In this document: piece by piece, positions 21,201 through 33,200 of the stretch
Layout of the letters: each line of letters starts with the position of its first letter
Numbering within the stretch: position 1 is the first letter of the stretch
Assembly: GCF_032362555.1 (NCBI RefSeq)
Contig: NC_083520.1
Span: 6,014,001 to 6,078,000, forward strand
Reading direction: 5' to 3'
From: Amyelois transitella
Lineage: Eukaryota > Arthropoda > Insecta > Lepidoptera > Pyralidae
DNA: 64,000 bases
Notes under the pieces: model-generated
Seen by the model: the letters and a program-made list of their open reading frames with translations, nothing else
Told to the model about the DNA's origin: nothing
Database searches by the model: none
Program-made: the position numbers and the translations under genes

Positions 21201-24200
21201 TGTAGTGCCATATTTTCGGGGATCAACTTTTGTTCAGAAGGTCCACTTGCAACATTATCATAAAATTTCAACCCATACACGGTTATGTGTTCCATATCGC
21301 AAACATTTTTACTAGTTTCGTCAATATTTGTTACAAGTGTATCTGTTTCAACAGATTCCCTATTTGCACTTTTTAGTAATTCCTTTAAATTATTCTTTAA
21401 TTCTTGAAATGTGTCAGAAAATATGTGTTTCTCGGAATCTGCTGCCATATTTTCTAAACTATTACTATTTATAGCTTCGAGGGAATTTGTTTTAGGTGTA
21501 CAGATATTTTCCATTTCTTTTTCTATCTCAGACATATTATTGTGACTTTTGTTACTTATCATTTTGTCTGTTATATTAAGAAATTCTTCTAAATCATCTG
21601 CATTTTCTGTAAACTTCGTGTAAGTTTCACCACTCCCATGACGACTAAAGTTATCTTCTACAAATTCGTTATCTCCATTTTGTTCTATAGAATCATTGAA
21701 CGTTTCCGCGCTTATATCACGACCATAATTTTCTTCTAAATTTTCAACAGATGGATATTGGCTTTCACCACAGTTCTGTTCGGATACTTGATACGTTTCC
21801 TCTGTGATCTGGCTATTAAACTTCACATTGGCAAATGTATCAACTTTCTGGCCGCCGACATCAACAGATGGTATATTTCCCTTAAATATATTAGACGTTG
21901 AATCGGTAAAATCAGAAATTAATTGATCGGACATGCTGGGTGTAGTAATGTAGTCATTAGATTCTGTCGTTGTATTATATTCTTTGGAAAAACTTTCTTT
22001 TACAGAATCCAATTTTGCTTCTATGTCGCACGAGCTGACGACAGTCAAGTTTTTGTACAGTAATTCAATCTTCGGTTCGGGTGTACAGGTGTCTGTCAAT
22101 TTTAATACATTATTAATCTCTTTAGATCTTGTTTTACGGTTCTTACTAGATTTTTTCATTTCTGGGTTTTCATAAATTATGCATGGTATTGATGGACATA
22201 ACAATTCCGTGTTTATTCCTATTGATTGACAATTTTTATCAGATTTTTTCGAAGCATCTTCAAGGCTATCCAGACTCATACTGTTTTCTTTTGCTAATTT
22301 ACCAGATAGTTTTCTTATTTTAACTTTCGCCTTTTCTTTGGCATTGGAATTCATTACAGATTTTTCTTGTATTTTTGTTGCTATACGTAATTTGGTTTTA
22401 GTCTGTTTCATTACTCCTACTTCACTTTTAACATCCGAAGTAGAAACACTTTCACAACTTTGGTTATTATTACGTTTAAAAGATCCCACATCTTTCTTCT
22501 TCACAAGTGGTATCTGACTTTTGTCTACTGTTTTTTTATTGGAAATATCTGCAGCTTCTTTGACTGACTTTTCTTTGTATTTATTTGCAAGTTCTTCGAG
22601 CTTTTTCAATTGCTGTTGTTTTTTTACATTCAGTCTGGTTTTGTTTTGGTTTGCGCTTTTCTTTATGTTAGGATCGGTGCTACTTGTTTGGACAGAGGAT
22701 GGTTGGGACTCTTGGGGTTTTCTACAATAGGGAAAGGAAGGTGAATTTTTCGTAGCAAAAATCTATTGTAACAAACAAGGAGACAGGAATAAGTTGTTAA
22801 TTTAAAATTCATGAAAATAGGTACTTATAAAAAGCAAATTAAAATATGTCTATACCTTCCTTTCCCCTTATTCGCTACTTTACAAATACATATAGTAAAC
22901 GAAACCCTTTAGAATCACGATATTTAAAAAATAAAACAATGATATTTTTCACTCCTTATGGGCATATTGTACGATCTCGAATTAGTAAAGCATGTCCATT
23001 GGGTTTCGTGTCTAAGCCAATAATGATAGATAACTATGTAGTTTTCAAAAGAGAATTCATACCTTGAACTGCTGAGGTCTCTCGCAAGCCTGGCTTGTCT
23101 GGCTTTCACATTGGCGTCTCCGGAACTGTTGTTGGAATTTCTGGAGTTCCTTATAACTGGTACGTGGGGAGACTCCTCGTGATCGTTGCTCGATAGAGAT
23201 TCTGTAAGCCACAAATCATGATTACCACACAACAATTGTATATATGTTGACCAAATATGGCGAAGTCTCAAACTTTTAGTCTTCGACCGTGATGTGACTA
23301 TAAACCAAATACTTAAATTCGTAACATTGGACATAATGTAAATAAATATAAATATATACGGGACAAATTACACAGATTGAGTTAGCCTCGAAGTAAGTTC
23401 GAAACTTGTGTTACGAGATACTAACTCAACGATACTATATTTTATAATAAATACTTAGATAGATAAACATCCAAAACCTAGACCAATCAGAGAAAGTTCG
23501 TTTCTCATCATGCCCTGACCGGGATTCGAACCCGGGACCTCCGGTGTCACAGATAAGCGTATTACCGCTGCGCCACAGAGGCCATGATGAATGTATCACA
23601 TCGTTGTTATTGACATCAAATAAATAATTGGAAAACTCCTAAGTACTTACCCCTCCAAATCACAGAAGCAGTGACGGATCAAATTAAACTGCGGTGTTTT
23701 CATCAGTGACGCCAATTTACAATGAATATCTAACAGACTACTGCAGTACTTAGGTGTGTGTCTTACTTTGGATCTTTTACGCCTCTTTCCCGGAGAGGTG
23801 TGCAGAGACTACATTTTTCAACTTGTTACGATCTCTGCGCAGTTCAACACCTTTTGCTTTATCCTAATAAAAATGTAACTAATAGGGGGGGAAACTAAAG
23901 TAGAAGCCAGTGCAACAGAATCAATTATAACAAAACAGACTGAATAAATATTATTTTCATTAACATTTTAAAACAAGCTCGTCTGGTACTATAGGTATTT
24001 TTTATTGTAAACGCTAAGAAAACTTGTCGTAACTTGCCTGAAGCCCTAGTTCTGCCCGTCCTGTAGTCGCCGTACTCGCGCGGCGGCGACACGCCCCGCG
24101 ACGACTCCACCGACGCCGACCGGCTGTTCGACGACTTGTCGCGGGTTTGAGACGATCTGTCAAAGCAAAAAGTTTGTTTCTAATTGCGAACATTCACCAA

Positions 24201-27200
24201 ATTATCAAATCTTAATAATGTTAATGGATTTCAACAAAAAGGGAAATTGTCTGGTCAGTATTGGGGATCGAATGGTTAACGTGTAATATAAAGCTCAATG
24301 CAACAGGAGGCAGAGTTTAAAATCCGACAAGGATCGTGTCCCAATCACTCTTTTTACGTACTTATCTATATACATACATAGTCACGTCTATGTATATCCT
24401 TTGCGGGGTGGACCCATTCAGCTGTATGGCTTAATGGAATTGAGATACAAATAGTGACAGGTTGCTAGCCCATCGCCTTTAAGACGAATCCCAAGTTTAT
24501 AAATCTATCTCTTAGTTGCCTTTTACGACATCTATGGGAGAGATAAAGGTTTGTACTGCGTGCGCGCTCGGCAGCGCCTTGTACTGCGTGCGCATTGAGG
24601 CGCCGCTTGGTATCAGTGAGTTGCGGCGGCGGATGTAGGCGCCTGTCTCGATAGGTACAGAGAGGGTGGACCGACCGCCGGCCGCGCACGGGCGGCGCCT
24701 TGTACTGCGTGCGCGCGTTGAGGCGCTGCTTGGCGTCGGCGAGGTGCGGCGGCGGCTGCGCGGGCGCGGCGGGCAGGATCTTGGCCTTGTCGGCGCACCA
24801 CTCCACGTGCCGCTCGAACGCGCGCGGCCCGAACGCGCGGCTGCAGTGCGGGCAGCGCTGCAGGTCTGATGTCGGCTGGGGGCAGATCATTATAAGCTAC
24901 TTAATCAACGTTGATAACCGTGGTTTGAACCATTTAACAGATGGACGGACGATCTGGTCTATATTCCTGAAAGCTTAAGACTGAGAAGTATGGCGTCCTT
25001 TGCTAGACGCCTACATTATAGCTTTGGATGAAGAGATATAATGAAAGGCAGGAAAGAGGCGTGATTTTTTGAGGCTGTATGATGTTCCTTGTCAACATTC
25101 GTCAAAAACTTTATAGGACCCAATCAGGACAGTACCCTCTCTTTCGTAGTAAATTAATTCTTCTAATGGTAGTTTTTTGTACATACCTTAGTGATAGCTG
25201 TTCTGACAGACTGTTGCTTTGGTTTGGGCGCGACCTTGGCGGTGTTCGGAGGACTCTTCTCCAGGAATGGGCTGTTTTCTGGAAGACCGAAATTCTTTGG
25301 CAAATACTGTTCCAAGTCTGTACCTGAAAATCATTTTCCGTCATTACAATTCTTCGCTACATAATATTTCATTTTGATGAATATTAGAAAAAGAAAATTT
25401 CCATACAATGACGTTTCATCAGTCTGTTCCATAGTAATTATTAGTTTAAACTTGTTGTGATCAAAATCATAAAAATTAGACGTTAAACAAATATAAGTAG
25501 CATTATACATGGAGCCTTTGCCTGGTACCTATATTGCCCGTTAAACGTAATAATCACAGGTATTAACATTTTCTAGGTATTGTTCTGTAAAATTACTTAA
25601 CAGCATTGTTAAACTAACAACCAGTTTTGCAAACACTTGCGTTAAAACGGTTACTTATTGTTTACGGTAGCTATAGGTATGAACTCTTAGTCTTCGAGTT
25701 GATGAGTCACTTCATACCATACCTAGTTGTTGCATAGTTTTGTAAGATACTGCGAAAAAATATTTTATTTGAAATTTTCTGAACATGAACATAGATAAAC
25801 TAAAAGAACACGACGAAAATTCTATAGCTAATTTAAATTACCTATAGCATCACGCTTTGTCATTTTCAATCAGTTACGACAAGGACATACAAGCTTTAAA
25901 TTAAGATAAAAGCAAAATAAAAGATGGACGAGACAATACCACCTCTCCCATGTCAACTTGTTGATTAGCCATTACCTTATTATATTACACAAAGACATGT
26001 AAAACGTCACACTCTATGGTTTCTATGGCCGTCACTTCAGAAGTGGGCGTGTGTTGCTAAATAGTTCATAAACAAATATGTATAAGTAATTTATGTAAAT
26101 ACGGGACAAATTTGTAACTAGTCGAGTTGAAACATACCTACATATTATGTCCATGTCACAATAGTGCATTTCAATAGATATTTAGGTTTACATGTTAAGG
26201 CTTTTAAGTTTTGTTTATTAGTGTCAGCGCAAAAGTAAACAAGGTGTGCTATTTAAGCTTCTAGTAATAAATTTCCAATACCTAAGAAAATATACATAGG
26301 AGAAACATCCTGAGGGAACACAGTTAAAAAGACTAAATGTGTAACTATATGATCCAAGATGAGATAGGTTTCTCTATCGATAAGGTCAAGGATATCAAAT
26401 TAAAATAGCTTCAACTAAATTTCCCACTCCGAGATCGGATTCTTAAAGGGACGCCGGGGTCCGGCAGGGTGCAACCTGCATAATGTAGGTACCTATTAAT
26501 AACACAATACCGACAGAATATAAAAATTAGTATTAAACAATCATAATTATTCTATTTAATGTCGGTAAAAGTGTAGCATAACATGGTCCCATAGTTTCCA
26601 AGGTTAAGACAACATTGTGTAAAAGTATTATCATGTCATTTATCATGCCCTATCAAGAAGCAAGATAAAGAAAAATTTCCTACGTTAATTCATTCAGAGG
26701 TATTATTCGTCATTGTACCTATGTTAAAGGTGCTGTTGTTCATAACAGATTACATTTGCGACTTTTTGAACACGTTCATCAATACCCGGATGCTCACTGT
26801 TATTAGAATTCCACGTTAGTATTAATTAGTGATGTATAGTGAAACTTAATTGAATTAGTTGCGTTAGTTAAAACGTTCACACAGTGTAGACAGATTCTAA
26901 ACGAACTTCAAACAGACCACCCACTCACCGCTATTAGCACTAGCGCCATTCGCCGGAGCCAGCCCTTATTACCCACAAAAACAAAATCATCAAATTATCA
27001 AAATAAATCATGCTTATAATATATTCGAAATACTTAAAATAGATAAAATGGTACCACACATACTAATCACCAATAACGAATAAAATAAACATAATTTTAC
27101 ATTCAAATAATATATCGACGAACTAATAAGTTGTACAAATAAAATAATTAGATGGAATTTAATGGAATGGAAATCAAAATCAATGAACCCGTTCACCACA

Positions 27201-30200
27201 GCAAAATCCCTTCACCAGTAGCCAGTTTGACAAGCGTAGTTATGACTTACCTTCGCGCCTCTGCCGGGACGAGTCGAATGTCTTCCTCTTCTTGACTGTC
27301 ATCTTCTCGCATATCTTCTCGTGCTTGGCCAGGGATTGCGGCAGGAATGTGCGGCCGCAGCTCGAACATGGCTGTAGCGTTTGTGGCCCTGGAAGTTCAA
27401 GTTAAACCCAAAATAACGAATTGAACCGAACGGTAAAAGCCTCACCTATTACCATAAATAAGAATATAAATAATAAATTAACTTGACTTTCATACTGGAA
27501 ACCTAGGATACAATACAACAATAGGGTAACAAAATATTACCTCTTACGAGTCTTCTCTTACAATAGGACATTTGAAATAACAAACAGATTGTGCATTAGT
27601 CGCTATTTAAGGTATTTTTAAAATCTAATAGCGTATCTGATGAGTGTAACATGGACCAATCTTAGTGTTACATTATTTGTAAATACAACCTAATAACAGC
27701 TATCTGATAATGAAGACAGCTCTTTGAAATGCACCCTTCTTATTCATTGGTATTTATCTAGGTATAGATTTGTTTAGCCAGGACATTAATGTTCGTCCAA
27801 GCTTCACAGAATATTTTTTTACACATCCAAAAATCGTTACTGTTACCATAGGATGTGTATGGCGAACGGTGGTGTCGCCAGCAGGATATTAGCGATCTCC
27901 TATTCCACAGGAGCGGACCTAATTGAAAAATCAATCAATCACAGTGCAATTTGGAAACTATTAGTATACTTTTGCATTTTGACGGCCTCTGTGGCGCAGC
28001 GGCAGTACGCTTGTCTGTGACACCGTAGGTCCCGGGTTCGAATCCCGGCCAGGGCGTCATAAGAAAAAAACTTTTTCGGATTGGCCTGGGTCTTGGATGT
28101 TTATCTATATAAGTATTTATTATAAAATATAGTATCGTTGAGTTAGTATCTCGTAACACAAGATTCGAACTTACTTCGAGCCTAACTCAATCCGTGTAAT
28201 TTGTCCCGTATATATTTATTTATTTATTTTTATGAATAATTCGTTACCTGAGGGTTCAGGAGCTACTGGTGCTACAGGATGCGTCGGCACGGGCGGTGAA
28301 GGCGGCGGCCCGACTCGGGTCGGCGGCGGCGTGCGTGGTAGCGGTCGGAACGTGTCGCCATTGGGCGACGCCGGCGCAGGCTCAGGTGACGGCGACCGGG
28401 AGGACTTCGACGATTGTTGCTGTTGGAGATGCCGCTTGCCTAAAACAAGAACATATGATAATGTTATAACCGTTACATGTTTTGAGCCGTTATTTATAGG
28501 CTATATATGATAGACTTGAACAAGTAGAACATACATACATACATACAATCACGTCTATATCCCTTGCGGGGTAGACAGAGCCTACAGTCTTGTAAAGACT
28601 GATAGGCCACGTTCAGCTATTTGGCTTTAAGATAGGATTGAGATTCAAATAGTGACAGGTTGCTAGCCCATCGCCTAAAAGGATAATCCCAAGTTTATAA
28701 GCCTACCCCTTAGTCGGCTTTTACGACATCCATGGGAAAGAGATGGAGTGGTCCTATTCTTTTTTGTATTGGTGCCGGAAACCACACGGCACAAGTAGAA
28801 GTTTGCAGATAATAATGCTTTCCTATTATTTTTTTAAACTGCCTACCTTCATTTACTACCTAGATTTATAACATCGATAAACGATACTAACAATTGCATT
28901 GTAGCAATTCCATTCATTGTTTGATATAGTTTTGTTATTTTGAAAAACCAAGAATATAATTGCACTGACTTGTAGGACCGAATATCCTGTAGAATCCTTG
29001 TAATTAAGTACATATGTTTTACTGCATAAATTCAAATTGTAATATTACATCTTAAATTTGTACAGTAGCAAGGACATGGCGAGTAAATATGATGTAATAA
29101 TGTGAGCCGGTCGGCGGCCACAACCTCCATATCGATTAGGATTATTATTACAACTGAACTCACGCAATCCTCGCTGGCAAAGCTTTTCCAATAATATTGT
29201 TAACCTTAGCATTGCTGACCTCCATTGAGTAAGGGAGGCTGTTTTATAAACACATTAATATTTTATCTCTAAAACATTGAAACATGAAACCGAGAAACAA
29301 AAAAACATTACCACTTTACGTTTAGGACAGATCATAAAACGTAGCGATTATATCTTCATTGGGGAGGATGCCCTAATTCATTTTATTTATGCCAGTGTGA
29401 ATACGACTATCTATAGATCTCGAATATTCGTTTTTTTAGTATTATTGATCTTTCATCTAAGCTTAGGATAGACGAAAATCATAAACCATAACCTTTTGAT
29501 TGATAATTCCGCAAAGTTATAGGTAAGATAAAAGGTTCCTATTTAGTTAAGACTTTACTATAAAACGACCATGGGTCTAGTACATATGCCTAATATAACT
29601 GTTACAGCACATCGAAAACTTGAAAATTGACATAATCTTGATAATTATTAAAAATATTAAAAACTAATTTCATGATTGTTAAAATCATATTATTATGATC
29701 TTAATATGATCTAGGTATTAGTTGTTGGCTAACAACATCTTGGGATTGAAATAAATGTAAATAAACATAAAGTAAGAGAGAGATAATAAACATAGCATTA
29801 CTATGTCACTCATATAGGTACTTAATAAAGTCCTGCTAATTAGCATAATTTAAAGTGGACGATGACTGATTACTTCCTTCACGGCATTCCTAATCATTAA
29901 TTCCAGTTATCCAAACCTCCTTATTAATTCTTAGACATAATATAATCAATGTAACAAAATACGACACAAGTAAAACGATGACATAAATAATAAAAACCAG
30001 ACGACCTTGAAAACCTTAAAATTTTTCATACTAAGATTAAAGCAATGTTTGTAGTTATGACTTTTTAAAAGGCTATAAATATCAATCATATAGATAACGG
30101 GAGAGTAACGTGGTCTGGAAACTGCGCCTGCGCAACTGCATCCCGATTGAGGGCGTTCGAGTGGCGTATGAGCATGACTGTACTTTTAATTGACTTAGCC

Positions 30201-33200
30201 AGCCGATAAAACGGTACTGAGCCCCATAATAGGGTCATCTTGATACCAGAGAAATGTTTTGTATCAGATATCTTAAGCTAAATAGACAGATAATAGGAAT
30301 AAATATAAAGACGTGGAAATCGCTCTCGGATATTGGATATAGCATCCCTAGGGAGGACGAAAACGGGATCAACACTAAAAAGGCTGATGACGAATAAAAG
30401 ATGTGAAATACTATATCAATTTAATTGAAAGACAGAAAAATCATACTTCATTCAATAATGCCGTTTAAAAAGCCGCATTATAAATAAGTATAATAAATAA
30501 AGAATGCAAGCTTGACTGTTTCAGTAAGTAAATTGATATAATGATGCCTCCTTGCCACTTAAAATGCCGAATATATCAAACGATTTCGCCAATTTAACCT
30601 TTCCGAGAAGATCACTGTACGTTCCCAATACTAAAGAGCACAGACAGACAGACGTCACGTGTACCACATCAACATCACTACATTCACGCATGCCGCGAAA
30701 ACAAATTGCTATTTGTTCTTTTTTGTGACAAACCTGATTAGTCTGCTAAACATGGGTACTAATTTCTTGAGTTTGGAATGATTATATTACTTTGTCACTA
30801 ACTTAGGTAACAATTTTATTAAGTCTTGAAGGTGGTGCCAAGACATCGGATATTTGAGATGATGAAACAGAATCTATAGAAAGTTAATTTGATAATAATG
30901 CGACGATTCAAGTTATTAAATTGAAGAAAATAATTGAGAAATGAAGTCACGATTTAGTAGGTAACTGTTTTACTTTTACTCTTTTACTAAATGAAATGTA
31001 AAAACAATGGTGGTGTAGACTAAAAGATACTCGTAAGTAAGGGGTTTCCGAAAACCAAATTAGTGTAACTGTTTTGATCAGCCTAGACATTTGATGGGGG
31101 TCTAACGTCATCGATACTTTCAGAAATACGGCTGTAAAAAGCCTGTAGTTATATGGATATTTAATGAAATTTAGTCCAATGCTAATGTATAATATAGTTC
31201 TGAATTTAGGTGTAGCGCCATAAGGAATAATTAGAGAATGTAATGATGTCGACACGCAAGTTTATAGGGAGTTTAGGGAAAAACTGACGGGCAACGAGTC
31301 TAAATGTGTCGAGGGGGGACTCAGTGCAAGGCTGCGACTGGTACGTTTTGCCTACGATTGGCGTTTACGGGGGAGGAGAATTCTCTCAGAAGGGTCTTTA
31401 AATCATACATTCATGACTTTTCCAAACTCGTTCTTGAAGGCGGAGGGATAAATTTCTAAAGCTCAGCACATTATTTAGATACCCATTCAGAAGAATATTG
31501 ATTTTAATAAGAAAGGGTGAAGAAGACCGATAGTTGACAATAAATTAAACAAAATTGAATTAACATTATTATACCAAAACATATAAGCAACTAAAGAGAT
31601 ATACAGACTGAAAGGTCATCCATACTGCTTACAGGAATATAAAAAGAGCAGCTAGACGACTAAACAGAAAAATTACAAGCTTGATGCAAAGCTTGTAATT
31701 TTTCTGTTTAGTCTACTGGTAAGGTTCGAATCACAACAACGCTATTATAGGAACAAAGCCATAAATATCTCGGGCCAAAGTTGTGCAGCACAGCCGTCGA
31801 TGACTAAGAGAACTATTTCATCTAGGTCTTTAGTAAATACAATGAACTCAATTTAACCATAATGGATACATACATTTCTAAAGAAATAGATCTAGATCGT
31901 TATTTTAATTTTCAATTCGATTCAACAAAAGTTTTGGAGAGGTGAAAATTGGATATGTTTGACAAAGAGACAGTTTTAAACAGGTCATACCATAATAACT
32001 TGCGATATATTTAAGTTATCTTCAAAACTAGCAAAACTCTTTGTTATCTCACCAACGCGGTAAGCTGGCATTATAAGTAAAACCACTTCACAGCAACTAT
32101 TGCAAAACATGCTTTTAGATCCCCTTATAAAAGTGGTCTTAACCACAAATGGATTAACGATGCCAAGAATGTCACGTTTATAGGCCAATGCGATCAGTTC
32201 ATTCCATACAACGGTTATCTGTTGTCTTTTGCCATAGTTTGTCTGAGATTTATATAATCGTTAACATTTAAATACAGGGTCCGTCGTGTCGTGTCTTTTT
32301 ATAGGGAGTTTAATCTATTAATATTCTGTTGGCCCATTAAACCGGAAAGCATAGCAGTAGTGAGCGGAAAGAGTCGAGTTCAAATCTTAACCGATGTCCT
32401 GCCAACACCTTGGGGAATTTGACATCAAAAAAGATTTCTAACTCATGATCTCGAAGAACTGACAATGTTACTTTACTCAAATTATTTCGTAATATAATGA
32501 TTTTGATCGGAGAAGAAAGCGAGCGTATCCGTGTTATATGAAGTTTAATTATGAATTACGATTCGCGTGAAACATGTAATAAAGCACAAAATTACTTCCT
32601 ATTTGGGTAAATATTACCGAAAAGATCACGGATTAGTCTTGCTTCACGGATTTATCAGAAAATTTATTTCATCAACTCGAATAAAATTTATAGATCTGAT
32701 GTTAATTATTTCTAGCGATGTTGGATAAGTTTCAACCTAAGAAATTACACTTATGTTGTGTGGATACGAGTACAATGTAAAACAAATGTACCTATGTAAA
32801 CCGTTCATACTAGGTACATGCCTACAATATAGACCGGTTTGACAGTTTTACATTAGGTCCATGGACAATCAATCTCATTCCTGCTGTGTCAGGTCAACCT
32901 ATTCACGACATCTTACGTGAGAATAGGATTAAAGAAAGTGCTCAAAGGGTTACATAAAAAATCTCGTTTGGACGTTTTATCCATCAATGTCGTATCTACT
33001 TTCATAGTAATGTTAAAAACGTGTCCGTGAGAACCAACGCACGCAAACACTGCGATATTAGAGATAGGTACGCTCTTTACTTGGCTCGTTTACACTTCTT
33101 ACATAAATAAAGGTCAAGTTATGTACCGCCATAAGTTATTTGCTGTGTCATTGAAGTATGCTGAACTTTTGTGAATCATTTCAAAAGAGAGTTACGTTTT

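Noticed and set aside
23515-23584. tRNA-like sequence with a B box (also at 27983-28055)
   Set aside because: Both copies continue into the same non-tRNA body and an A/T-rich tail, so they are SINE heads rather than functional tRNA genes.
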